Counted from the first letter of the stretch, positions 10,168 to 17,897 are shown. The stretch is 64,000 nucleotides of DNA from Phascolarctobacterium sp. (GCA_030540395.1 JAUNWI010000004.1:62001-126000); one strand, 5' to 3'. Translations and numbers: made by a program. The notes: generated from the letters alone by a model not told the origin.

Positions 10168-10455
10168 AACAATGATATACGCTTATTATCATTTATAAAT
10201 GATTTAAGTAAAGAATACTGGTTGAATTCTCAAGGAGAGAATCAATCAGTTTTTTTATTGTGCATTGACTGGTCCACGGTTGATAAAGAGGATTATCTTT
10301 TGGCCATGGAGCGGAGCCCCATTCGTGATATCGAAATTAAGCATGTGCTGAAAAAGTCTTTGACCAAGAGCATTGACCGCCTGACCTATATGAAGGGCCT
10401 AGATGTGAGCTACCACATCGAGGGCTATAATGCTTATAAGGCTGAGGAACTGTGA
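10168..10455 (+). pseudogene. Fic family protein, C-terminal remnant
   Basis: The translation includes IDWSTVDKEDYLLAMERSP, VLKKSLTKSIDRL and YHIEGYNAYKAEEL. These match the C-terminal tail of cell-filamentation (Fic) AMP-transferases as I know the family (IDW..VDK..YL.AM, then Y..EGY). The catalytic HPFxxGNGR core is absent and there is no ribosome site. The only upstream in-frame ATG (10129) lies inside tRNA-Leu. The fragment begins directly at the tRNA 3' end, which fits recombination or a deletion there. Non-functional in all likelihood. Confidence 0.75.
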
Positions 10456-10700
10456 GAATGTGGAGTGCGGCTATATCACTATGGTGATACAAATTTATAA
10501 AGATAAAACAAGAGCTAGGAGACGGCGCAAAATCCACAGTCAATGTTTTACTAGTAATGCCGCTAGCTTTTTAATTTCCGGTTTAACTAGATAGCGTCGA
10601 TTTCTAACTACTAATAGTGGAGACTATTTTCACTAACTGTAGTATTCGGGATGTCGACACCAGACGTTCGTTAATCATTTTCCGAGGGGAAGATTTATAG
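10456..10700. other. Intergenic stretch without recognisable gene
   Basis: About 245 AT-rich bases between the fic remnant and a possible short transcription unit. Stop codons occur in all frames at short distance. Probably degraded sequence; no tRNA-like or repeat structure was found. Confidence 0.5.
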
Positions 10701-10706
10701 TATAAT
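10701..10706 (+). promoter_or_regulatory. Possible -10 box of a short transcription unit
   Basis: A perfect TATAAT with only a poor -35 (TTTTCC, 17 bases upstream). A terminator follows 35 bases later, so a transcript of about 75 bases would result. Weak evidence. Confidence 0.35.
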
Positions 10707-10740
10707 TGTAGTTCTAAAATAGACAAAAAATGAAAAATAG

Positions 10741-10788
10741 AAATGCCTTGCGGTGGCTGCTAGCTTGCAGCAGCTGCGGGGCATTTTT
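10741..10788 (+). terminator. Strong hairpin terminator
   Basis: The AAATGCC...GGCATTT outer stem continues through GC-rich pairs with wobbles, and TTTTT follows on the + strand. A-rich sequence upstream means it could act on both strands. No intact gene precedes it. Confidence 0.75.
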
Positions 10789-10875
10789 GCGTATTTCTTA
10801 TAATAAATTGAATAATATCTATTGGTACTATTATTTTGTTAGATGCTTTGGTGGGTAAAGAAAATCGGTACTTTT

Positions 10876-10903
10876 TTGTATCATTGGCTTTTTCTGCTAT
10901 AAT
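10876..10903 (+). promoter_or_regulatory. Extended -10 promoter for the GNAT gene
   Basis: TGC-TATAAT at 10895-10903 with TTGTAT 16 bases upstream. The same TTTTCTGCTATAAT string recurs at 19180 ahead of the M24 peptidase. Confidence 0.65.
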
Positions 10904-10965
10904 ATTATAGAGAGATTATTGTATGACTTAGGCAATGTTGTACAATGCTGCTTGGAGTGATGTTG

Positions 10966-11427
10966 ATGAATATAGAGCATCTTGTCTTAAAGGAGATTGC
11001 GCCTGCTGAAACGGAGCAATTACTGCCCTGCTTGGAAGCGCTGGATACGTATCATAATGCCGTTTCGGTGCACTTTTCAGGAAATTATCCTGCGAGGGCA
11101 AACAGTGTGAAATTGGCAGAGTTTAAACAGTCCTTAAATAATAGTACGAGTAAGATAGCAGGTGCTTTTCAGGAGAGCGACTTGCTGGGGTTCTGCAAAA
11201 TTGATTTTTTTGAATCCCATGGTAAGCTTGATTATTTAGTCGTTCTGCCTGGGGCGCGGGGCAGGGGCTTAGGAGGTATGCTTATGCAGTGGGCTTTAGC
11301 AGAGTTTACTAGGCATGGCCTTGGGCAAATTGAGGTCAAGGTGATTTATGGTAATGATGCTGTGGCTTTTTACGAAAAGTACGGCTTTCGGATGAACGCG
11401 CAGATAATGGTAACAAAAAGGGGGTAA
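10966..11427 (+). CDS. GNAT family N-acetyltransferase
   Basis: About 153 aa. An acetyl-CoA-dependent transferase by family; substrate unknown. The acetyl-CoA loop is LVVLPGARGRGLGGMLMQWA (R/Q-x-x-G-x-G/A type) and the C-terminal NDAVAFYEKYGFR is also typical. The ATG at 10966 is chosen because GGAG at 10954-10957 sits eight bases before it; ATGs at 10945 and 10960 are less well placed. First gene after the degraded region. Confidence 0.85.
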   Translation: MNIEHLVLKEIAPAETEQLLPCLEALDTYHNAVSVHFSGNYPARANSVKLAEFKQSLNNSTSKIAGAFQESDLLGFCKIDFFESHGKLDYLVVLPGARGRGLGGMLMQWALAEFTRHGLGQIEVKVIYGNDAVAFYEKYGFRMNAQIMVTKRG

Positions 11428-11430
11428 GCC

Positions 11431-11641
11431 ATGAATGAGAAAAATATAGCTTTGCTTGCTGCTGTTTTTGCTAAGGCAGCAGATAATAAGAAGATGACTC
11501 GCGGGAATGCGGGTATAGTTATTTATGCTAGGGATATCAAGAAGTTTTATTTATGCAAGCGTGGAGGAAATGCTGGCGATGGATGTTTTTCCGCCTACGC
11601 TGATTGCTATAAATCTGTTTTTGGAAAAATGTGAGCTGTGA
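11431..11641 (+). pseudogene. Frameshifted small gene
   Basis: An ATG at 11431 with a purine-rich upstream site opens a 67-codon frame that ends at 11634. From about 11546 the sequence reads more like protein in a different frame (FIYASVEEMLAMDVFPP then TLIAINLFLEKCEL, stop at 11641). The original gene therefore probably has a frameshift between about 11520 and 11560. Neither half is recognised. It lies between the GNAT gene and the thioredoxin fusion. A real 67-aa protein remains possible. Confidence 0.45.
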
Positions 11642-11689
11642 AAGTTTTGCTAGCTATAAAATATAATGCAGAAGAATAAGGAGAAGCTT

Positions 11690-12964
11690 ATGACTATGAT
11701 TATTAATCCTACAGCGACAGAATTTCGTGCAATGCTAAGGGAAAAGAAAACCTTTTTGGCTGATTTTTATGCAACCTGGTGTGGACCCTGCAAGATGCTG
11801 AGCTATGTGCTGGCTGATATTGAAAAAGAGATGGGGGAGCGCATCGATATTGTTAAAATAGACATTGATAAGGAGCCCGAACTGACAGAGGAGATGGATA
11901 TTACCATTATTCCGGGGTTGTTTTTCATCAAAGAGGGCAAGGTGGCGTCACAATATGCCGGCTTTTTACCCAAGGAAAGGCTGCGCGCAAGGCTGGAGAA
12001 GCTACTGGGAGCAGAACCACCTGTGGAAGCAGCTCCTGATAAGCATTATGATCTGATTATTGTAGGAGGTGGGGCTGCGGGGCTCACTGCTGCGGTTTAT
12101 GCCCGTCGTGCAGGGCTCAAAACTCTTGTGCTGGAGTCCTTTGCGCCCGGAGGCAAGCTTATCAAGACCTTTGAGCTGGAAAACTGGCCGGGAATAAAAA
12201 ATGTGAACGGCTCTGTGCTTGCCTATGATATTTATGAGCAGGCTATGGCTTTGGGAACGGTTTATTTATATGAAAAGGTGGCGGCTCTTGCTGTTGAAGG
12301 AGAGCTAAAGAAAGTCCTGTGTGAAAGCGGTGCCGAGTTTACGGCCACTGCAGTGATTGTGGCAACGGGTACGGTGGAGCGTTTGCTCAATATCCCCGGT
12401 GAGCAGGAGATGATTGGCAGAGGTATTAGCTTTTGCGCTGTATGCGATGCGGCGTTTTATCGGGATAAGCCGGTTATTATTGTGGGCGCCGGTAATGCTG
12501 CCTTCGAGGAATCACTTTATCTTGCTGAATTTGCCTCTAAGGTCACGATTTTGGCTCGCCGTGACGTGATTAGCGCAGAGCAGATTACCCAGGACAAGGT
12601 GGCTCGTCATCCCAAGATTGAGGTGCTCACTTGGCGTGTGCCCCAGGAGGTTCTTGTCGAAAATGAGCGTGTGGCAGGGCTTACGGTTTTGAATAAGGAA
12701 ACGGGTGCCATGGAGAATATGGTTGCTAATGGCGTGTTCCCTTATATCGGTGCTGACCCCGTTACCGATTTTTGTAAGGATTTAGGCATAACTAATGCTA
12801 AGGGCTATCTTGTGGTGAATAATGATATGTCCACTGCTATAGCTGGTGTTTATGGTGCTGGTGATGTTTGTGATAAAGTGTTACGACAGGTGGTGACGGC
12901 GACGAATGATGGTGCCATTGCTGCCCAAAGCGCATTACATTATATTCGTAATCGAGGAGAATAG
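11690..12964 (+). CDS. Thioredoxin-thioredoxin reductase fusion
   Basis: A self-contained disulfide-reducing protein of 424 aa. Residues 1-107 are a thioredoxin domain with WCGPC at 30-34 and a cis-proline at 75. Residues about 117-424 are a flavoprotein disulfide reductase with GGGAAG at 126-131, a redox CxxC (C249 and C252, CAVCDAAF), the second dinucleotide site VGAGNAAFEES, and the FAD-binding GVYGAGDV. The usual NADPH motif H-R-R-x-x-x-R reads ARRDVIS, so the electron donor may not be NADPH. The start at 11690 is set by AAGGAG six bases upstream; the ATG at 11666 has no site. The downstream gene begins three bases after the stop. Confidence 0.92.
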   Translation: MTMIINPTATEFRAMLREKKTFLADFYATWCGPCKMLSYVLADIEKEMGERIDIVKIDIDKEPELTEEMDITIIPGLFFIKEGKVASQYAGFLPKERLRARLEKLLGAEPPVEAAPDKHYDLIIVGGGAAGLTAAVYARRAGLKTLVLESFAPGGKLIKTFELENWPGIKNVNGSVLAYDIYEQAMALGTVYLYEKVAALAVEGELKKVLCESGAEFTATAVIVATGTVERLLNIPGEQEMIGRGISFCAVCDAAFYRDKPVIIVGAGNAAFEESLYLAEFASKVTILARRDVISAEQITQDKVARHPKIEVLTWRVPQEVLVENERVAGLTVLNKETGAMENMVANGVFPYIGADPVTDFCKDLGITNAKGYLVVNNDMSTAIAGVYGAGDVCDKVLRQVVTATNDGAIAAQSALHYIRNRGE

Positions 12965-12966
12965 GC

Positions 12967-13797
12967 ATGGAAATTAAAGCGTTGGCTGAGTTGTTTAGCG
13001 TCTGCAAGGTGGCGGATGCGGCGGAGATAGATTTAAACAAGGATTTTTGCTTTGCAGCTAAAACGGATGAGGAGCTGTCCTTGGCGTGCCCCACTAAGGA
13101 TGTGCCTGGGGTAACCAGTGAGAGGGATGATGGCTGGAGAGCCTTTCGCATTCAGGGAACACTGGATTTTAGCTTGATTGGCATTTTGGCCAAGATATCT
13201 ACCATTTTAGCTGAGCACAGGATAGGCATTTTTGCTATTTCTACCTTTAATACGGATTATATTCTTGTGAAGCAGGAAAATTTTGTCAAAGCCTTGCAGT
13301 CCTTGGCGGAACAGGGCTATAAGGTGCTTTATGAAGAAGTCAGCGAAAAAGAGGAGCAGTCTGCACCCAAAGAGGGACTGCCAGCTGAAAATGCTTTGTA
13401 TAAGCTTTTTCGTCCGGAATTGGAGGCCGGTTTGAAGAGATTTAGGGCTAGACAGCATTCTAAGTACATAGGGGGCTTTTTGCGAGCATTGGACAGTTTT
13501 GCTAAGGGCAAGAAGCTAAAGGATATTTATGCCTTTGCGATTGTGCAGGAGCTGGAGGACAATAATTACACACAGTTGAATTTTTATTTGGACAGCACTA
13601 CCTTTGATATTGACTGCTGCGGCTTTGTGGAGCAGGATGGGTTAATGGTGAATAGCTATAATAATTGGGAGCTTAGTATTGATGGCGCCGCTTGTGAAGC
13701 CCCGGATGTGTTTGATTATGATATGGTTAATGAGTTGGCCGAGATTTTAGCAGGGGACAAGGTAAGGCTGGAGGTTGAGCTGCCGGAGCTGGATTAG
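12967..13797 (+). CDS. CASTOR-type ACT domain protein with unknown C-terminal domain
   Basis: 276 aa. The N-terminal about 125 residues match the CASTOR/ACT_7 amino-acid-sensing fold seen in small Firmicutes proteins (WRAFRIQGTLDFSLIGIL, then a segment ending FNTDYILVK). A charged linker (about 125-140) leads to a roughly 130-residue alpha/beta domain not recognised (YAFAIVQELEDNNYTQLNFY). The gene is coupled to the thioredoxin fusion by a two-base gap, so the two may act together, perhaps with this protein sensing a metabolite. Function is unassigned. Confidence 0.75.
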   Translation: MEIKALAELFSVCKVADAAEIDLNKDFCFAAKTDEELSLACPTKDVPGVTSERDDGWRAFRIQGTLDFSLIGILAKISTILAEHRIGIFAISTFNTDYILVKQENFVKALQSLAEQGYKVLYEEVSEKEEQSAPKEGLPAENALYKLFRPELEAGLKRFRARQHSKYIGGFLRALDSFAKGKKLKDIYAFAIVQELEDNNYTQLNFYLDSTTFDIDCCGFVEQDGLMVNSYNNWELSIDGAACEAPDVFDYDMVNELAEILAGDKVRLEVELPELD

Positions 13798-13831
13798 TTC
13801 AAGTGTATGATTGGCGAAGGATGTGAGCATT

Positions 13832-13885
13832 GTGGCCTATAGCGAGCTTGTAAAAAATTTTGACAATATCAGAAAGGACCTCTGA
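13832..13885 (+). pseudogene. N-terminal remnant of a WYL-domain regulator
   Basis: A GTG with a good AAGGATGTGAG site encodes 17 residues (AYSELVKNFDNIRKDL after the start) and then stops. This matches the conserved N-terminus of clostridial WYL-domain transcriptional regulators (MAYSELIKNF-x-RIR). The rest of the gene is missing; the sequence after the stop does not continue it in any frame. Confidence 0.55.
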
Positions 13886-13917
13886 AGGAACCGCAAGTAG
13901 TACTGAGTAAACAGATC

Positions 13918-14400
13918 ATGCATATAAGAGATTATAAACCATCGGATTGCAAAGAAATTGCTGAACTATTTTATAATACAGTGCATTCCATTAATGCCAT
14001 TGATTACTCTACTGAGCAGTTAGATGTATGGGCATCTGGTAAAGTGAATTTGCAGGAATGGAATGACTCCTTTATTGAGCATTATACATTAGTTGCAGTT
14101 GAAAATGATACATTATTAGGTTTTGGTGATATTGATAGTACAGGTTACCTTGATAGGTTATTTGTACATAAAGATTATCAGGGACGTGGTATTGCTTCAG
14201 CATTACTAGAGGCGCTGGAAAAATCAGTTGACGGCAATTTAGTAACTGTCCATGCATCTAAAACTGCCAAGGCTTTTTTTAAGCAAAAAGGCTTTATTGT
14301 GGTCGAAGATCGTAAAGCGGTCAGAAATGGTATTGAATTGCCATATAGTTTAATGGTTAAAAAGTTTGTGATTCCAGATAATAGTAAAGAGGAAGAGTAA
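13918..14400 (+). CDS. GNAT family N-acetyltransferase (YafP-like)
   Basis: 160 aa. The acetyl-CoA site is LDRLFVHKDYQGRGIASALL (about 80-100); the C-terminal HASKTAKAFFKQKGF is the usual family beta-bulge region. Visibly more AT-rich than the core genes nearby, suggesting acquisition. No clear ribosome site precedes the ATG, and the gene sits between two gene remnants, so its expression is uncertain. Substrate unknown. Confidence 0.8.
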   Translation: MHIRDYKPSDCKEIAELFYNTVHSINAIDYSTEQLDVWASGKVNLQEWNDSFIEHYTLVAVENDTLLGFGDIDSTGYLDRLFVHKDYQGRGIASALLEALEKSVDGNLVTVHASKTAKAFFKQKGFIVVEDRKAVRNGIELPYSLMVKKFVIPDNSKEEE

Positions 14401-14709
14401 TACAAGCAATCAAGGCTATATTCTGAAAAGTATTTAGCTAAGGTTCTAGATGAAGAAGAACGTAGGTTTTGGAATGATCATTTTGAGCGGCTAGAGACAA
14501 TTAAACGTAAATATGATCCATATAGAGAGTTTGAGCCTCAAGGGTTAGATGGTGGCTTTAGAGAGGAAGAGCGCGAAAGGCATGCTGAAAACAATTTATT
14601 AAATCTATATCCAGAGCCAGTATTGGACAGACTGCCAACGTTACTCGCGGTTTTGGTTTGCTCCTTGGTTTTTACACTAAAACATCCTTCAAACTGTTGT
14701 ATATGTTAA
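14401..14709 (+). pseudogene. Startless open frame, probable gene remnant
   Basis: The frame of the GNAT gene stays open for 102 codons after its stop. The translation is protein-like and charged (YLAKVLDEEERRFWNDHFER, KYDPYREFEP). There is no start codon with a ribosome site. It is not recognised. It may be the tail of a deleted gene that was joined to the acetyltransferase. AT-rich like its neighbour. Confidence 0.45.
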
Positions 14710-14771
14710 ATGGATTCCATAATAATAAGGAGACTATTGTGCCATGGTGTGTATAAACAGAGCTGTATTCG

Positions 14772-14780
14772 TGTTATAAT
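14772..14780 (+). promoter_or_regulatory. Extended -10 promoter before DUF3795 gene
   Basis: TGT-TATAAT. Transcription from here would start near 14787, which excludes the ATG at 14710 as start of the next gene. Confidence 0.6.
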
Positions 14781-14808
14781 AGATAGTAGGATGGTGATGG
14801 ATGTGAAC

Positions 14809-15150
14809 ATGTTCATGGCATGCTGTGGCCTCGATTGTGAAAAATGTGAAGCTAGGTTGGCAACGATAAATAACGACGATAAGTTAAAGAAGAAGGTTGC
14901 TGAAGAGTGGTCTAAGCTTAATGGTATAGAAATAACAGCAGAGATGATTAATTGTGAAGGCTGTCGTGTAAATGGGGTCAAGACAGTTTACTGCGAAGCC
15001 TTGTGTCCTATCAGAAAATGTGCAATGGAAAAGCATTTTGCTACCTGTGCAGAATGCAGTAAAATGAATATTTGCGATGAACTTAGCGCAATAATTTCAA
15101 ATAGTAAGGAAGCTAGGGATAATCTTCAATCTATGGATTTAGGGAGATGA
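14809..15150 (+). CDS. DUF3795 cysteine-rich protein
   Basis: About 113 aa with ten cysteines arranged as in DUF3795: CCGLDCEKCEA near the start, NCEGCR in the middle, then CEALCPIRKCAMEK and CAECSKMNICDEL. A zinc or Fe-S binding role is plausible; function is unknown. The start is placed at 14809 because the promoter at 14772-14780 lies inside the longer frame; ATGs at 14791 and 14797 are alternatives. The stop overlaps the next ATG (ATGA). Confidence 0.75.
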   Translation: MFMACCGLDCEKCEARLATINNDDKLKKKVAEEWSKLNGIEITAEMINCEGCRVNGVKTVYCEALCPIRKCAMEKHFATCAECSKMNICDELSAIISNSKEARDNLQSMDLGR

Positions 15151-15413
15151 CTGTTTGCATGCAGGGAAAGAAGCTTGATAAGGCAGGAAAATATTTGTAT
15201 GGACTCATTGGTGGCTTTTTAGGAGCATTTTTGGGATTTATTATTATCCAAATAGGTGCCTGTTATTTTTTGGATGGACTATTAGAGGGTGAAAAGGGAC
15301 TCTGGGCAATAATTGGAGCGATTTGCTGCTTTGGGTTGCCGGGTTGCGCCGTAGGATATTATGTGTATAATGGCGACAAGGACAGCGTGCAGGACTTTCA
15401 TCATTGCTGTTAG
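15147..15413 (+). CDS. Small glycine-zipper membrane protein
   Basis: 88 aa, not recognised. Two hydrophobic segments are seen (about 17-45, with GLIGGFLGAFLGFIII; and about 52-72, with AIIGAICCFGLPGCAVGYYV). The C-terminus is short and polar, ending in HHCC. The ATG overlaps the stop of the DUF3795 gene; an ATG at 15159 is the alternative. Probably translationally coupled to the upstream cysteine-rich protein. Confidence 0.6.
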   Translation: MTVCMQGKKLDKAGKYLYGLIGGFLGAFLGFIIIQIGACYFLDGLLEGEKGLWAIIGAICCFGLPGCAVGYYVYNGDKDSVQDFHHCC

Positions 15414-15464
15414 AGTGAAAGATCAAAATCCAGTACGTTGATTCCTTCCCAGGAGTGAGGTAAC

Positions 15465-16115
15465 ATGTTATATCCGCTTCTCGAGCAGTATGACATAGAC
15501 TGTAAAAGGGCAATTGCATATGGATTTGGCAGGACAGAAGCTGGCTTTGAACTAAAAAAGGAATTGCCTGATGCGGGGCTTTATGCTGTGTTTGCTGTTG
15601 CCGGTAAACGTTTCGAGGTTAATGTATTCGATGCCTATACTGATGAGGAATATTTGCCCTTTAATGTTGCGGATAATATTACTGGCTTTGTCACCGGCAT
15701 CAGGGAACAGGTAGAGGCTTTGGTGCAAGAGATTAAGGAAAAGTGTCTACTTAAGGCTAATATGAAGCTGAGGCTGATGGAGTATTGCACTGGCAAATTT
15801 GGCACGAAGCCGGAGGCTCCGTGGGAGGATTCGCCTGATGCATACACATTCAAAACTGCCAAAAGGAACAAATGGTACGCTTTGTTTATGACGATTCCCT
15901 ATCAAAGCTTGGGACTTACGGCTAAAGGAACTTTGGATGTGGTGAATATTAAGCTGCCACCAGAAAAAGTGCAGGATCTTATCGATAGGATTCATTTTTA
16001 TCCAGCATATCACATGAATAAAAAGCACTGGATTACGATTATACTAGATAAAGAAGTGGACGAGCCTTTGGTGGAGCAGCTTTTAGAGGAGAGCTTTAGA
16101 TTGGTGGAGAAATAG
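15465..16115 (+). CDS. MmcQ/YjbR family protein
   Basis: 216 aa. The C-terminal half is a YjbR domain (FGTKPEAPW, YALFMTIPYQSLGL, VVNIKLPPEKVQDLID, YPAYHMNKKHWITIIL), a fold resembling the double-wing DNA-binding motif. The N-terminal half (YDIDCKRAIAYGF, GFELKKELPDAGLYAVF) is a family extension. Molecular role not established. GAGG precedes the ATG. No obvious operon partner; the neighbours are accessory. Confidence 0.82.
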   Translation: MLYPLLEQYDIDCKRAIAYGFGRTEAGFELKKELPDAGLYAVFAVAGKRFEVNVFDAYTDEEYLPFNVADNITGFVTGIREQVEALVQEIKEKCLLKANMKLRLMEYCTGKFGTKPEAPWEDSPDAYTFKTAKRNKWYALFMTIPYQSLGLTAKGTLDVVNIKLPPEKVQDLIDRIHFYPAYHMNKKHWITIILDKEVDEPLVEQLLEESFRLVEK

Positions 16116-16219
16116 GAAATAAAAGCACTTCGAAAAACTGTAGTTTTAATTCGGATAAAACCGACTCGGACAAAGTAGAATTAAATTATTAAATAAGAAT
16201 GCAGGAGGATGATGTTTGA

Positions 16220-16597
16220 ATGAGTAAATATTTAGTTATTGCTGCGCTTGCGGTTGCAGGCCTGTTCATTTTTGGTTTTGGTGGCGGTAAAAGCAGTTTG
16301 GTTAGCTATGAGGAGCTGCAGGCTAAACTATCTAAGAAAGAAAATTTTGTGCTGTTGGATGTGCGTACTCCGGAAGAATTTGCTGAAGGTCATATTGGAG
16401 GGGCAGTACTTTTGTCTTACGATCAGGTGGAGCAAAAGGCAGCTAGTTTATTGCCCGATAAAGATAAACCCATTATTGTTTATTGTCGCAGTGGTCGCCG
16501 TAGTGCCATTGCTGCAGAAAGCTTAAGGGGATTGGGCTATAAGGATGTAAAGGACTTTGGCGGTATTTCCCGTTGGCAGGGAGAACTGGAAAGGTAA
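16220..16597 (+). CDS. Membrane-anchored rhodanese-like protein
   Basis: 125 aa. A hydrophobic N-terminus (about 3-22) acts as a signal anchor, followed by a single rhodanese domain with VLLDVRTPEEFAEGHI and the active-site loop YCRSGRRS. It probably transfers sulfur or reacts with thiols on the outer face of the membrane; the partner is unknown. AGGAGG lies 11 bases before the ATG. Confidence 0.88.
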   Translation: MSKYLVIAALAVAGLFIFGFGGGKSSLVSYEELQAKLSKKENFVLLDVRTPEEFAEGHIGGAVLLSYDQVEQKAASLLPDKDKPIIVYCRSGRRSAIAAESLRGLGYKDVKDFGGISRWQGELER

Positions 16598-16610
16598 TTT
16601 GTAAAATAAA

Positions 16611-17303
16611 ATGATAACGGAAAAATTTTCTATAGAAGGCATTCCTGCGGTGCTGTGGGGAGTGCCTTCTGATAAAATTTATATTTATGTACATGGCAAG
16701 CAGGGGTATAAAGAGTATGCTGAAGCTTTTGCCAAAGTAGCCGAGACCAAGGGCTATCAAATCTTGAGCTTTGATTTGCCGAGGCATGGCGAGAGAAAGG
16801 ACGAACCAGAGTCTTGTGATGTTTGGCAGGGGATAAAGGATTTGGAGAAGATCGCTGCCTTTACTTTCGGAAAATGGACGGAGGTTAATCTTTTCGCCTG
16901 CAGCATTGGCGCTTTCTTTGCCCTTCACGCCTATCCTGATAAGCCTTTTAAAAAATGCCTATTGCAATCGCCTATTATTGACATGCCCTGGCTGATAAGG
17001 CAGATGCTGCTATGGTTTGATGTTTCTGAGGCAAGATTGGAGCAAGAAAAAAAGGTGGCTACACCTTTTGAAACCTTGGATTGGGATTATTACCAGTACG
17101 TGCTGCAGCATCCCATAAATAAGTGGCCCTTTCCTACGGAAATTTTGTATGCGGGTAAGGATAATTTGCAGCCTGTGGAAGTAATGGAAGCTTTTGCCAA
17201 GCGCTTTGGTGCAGGGTTAACCATTTCTCCCGATAGTGAGCATCCCTTTATGGGGCCAGAAGATGAAGCCATCGTGGAGAAGTGGCTAGCGAGAGTAGTT
17301 TAA
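16611..17303 (+). CDS. Alpha/beta hydrolase
   Basis: 230 aa. An alpha/beta-hydrolase fold with IYIYVHGKQGYKEYAE (oxyanion region), SFDLPRHGER, the nucleophile elbow LFACSIGAFFA (Ser in A-C-S-I-G), an acid candidate near YAGKDN, and the histidine in SPDSEHPFMGP. The family covers esterases and lipases; the substrate is unknown. The gap of 13 bases to the rhodanese gene suggests cotranscription. Confidence 0.85.
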   Translation: MITEKFSIEGIPAVLWGVPSDKIYIYVHGKQGYKEYAEAFAKVAETKGYQILSFDLPRHGERKDEPESCDVWQGIKDLEKIAAFTFGKWTEVNLFACSIGAFFALHAYPDKPFKKCLLQSPIIDMPWLIRQMLLWFDVSEARLEQEKKVATPFETLDWDYYQYVLQHPINKWPFPTEILYAGKDNLQPVEVMEAFAKRFGAGLTISPDSEHPFMGPEDEAIVEKWLARVV

Positions 17304-17321
17304 TGTCATGGAGGTTTGGAA

Positions 17322-17825
17322 GTGGATATTAGAAAAGCAAGACCTTCTGAAGCAGAAATTTGTTATAGCTTTATAAATGATGCCAGAGCGTACCATGCCA
17401 AGCTTGGCTTCGTGCAGTGGCATGAGGGGTACCCTGTTTTGCAGACAATTATGGACGACATTAATGCAGGAATCGGTTATGCCCTGGTGAATAAAAGTGA
17501 TGAACCTTTAGGTTATTGCTGTTTCGTTGTTGGGGAAGAGCCGGCTTATAAGGTTATCGATGGGAAATGGCTTAATGATGCTCCTTATGCAGTTGTCCAT
17601 AGGATGGCTTTTAGTAAAAATATCAGGGGTAAAGGGGCTTCAGGTGAGGCTATGGATTTGCTTAAAAAGCTAGCTCTTTCTTTGGGTATAAAAACCATAA
17701 GGGTGGATACCCAAGCAGAAAATAAAGTCATGCAGCATATTTTGGAGCGTGAAGGTTTCGTGCACTGCGGTTATGTGCAGTTTGATGGTGGTCCCAAGCT
17801 GGCCTACCAGTGGGAAGAAGAATAA
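17322..17825 (+). CDS. GNAT family N-acetyltransferase
   Basis: About 167 aa. The acetyl-CoA region is VVHRMAFSKNIRGKGASGEA and the C-terminal part reads RVDTQAENKVMQHILEREGF, typical of ribosomal-protein-type GNATs. The GTG at 17322 is preferred because GGAGG (17310-17314) is seven bases upstream; the TTG at 17316 is too close. Substrate unknown. Confidence 0.85.
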   Translation: MDIRKARPSEAEICYSFINDARAYHAKLGFVQWHEGYPVLQTIMDDINAGIGYALVNKSDEPLGYCCFVVGEEPAYKVIDGKWLNDAPYAVVHRMAFSKNIRGKGASGEAMDLLKKLALSLGIKTIRVDTQAENKVMQHILEREGFVHCGYVQFDGGPKLAYQWEEE

Positions 17826-17836
17826 ATTTTTTGCAC

Positions 17837-17873
17837 AAAAAAGCTGCCACAGTAGCTTTGTACTGTGACAGCT
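17837..17873 (-). terminator. Terminator of mscS
   Basis: Arms AGCTGTCACAGTA / TACTGTGGCAGCT (one mismatch) followed by TTTTTT on the minus strand. May also stop + strand transcripts from the GNAT gene. Confidence 0.75.
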
Positions 17874-17897
17874 AGATTGTATGTGCAGGGTTGGCGA

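Noticed and set aside
10600-10678. Minus-strand stretch (MINERLV...LQLVKI) resembling the start of an M20 peptidase
   Set aside because: Only about 20 residues, interrupted by stops; too short to support a remnant.
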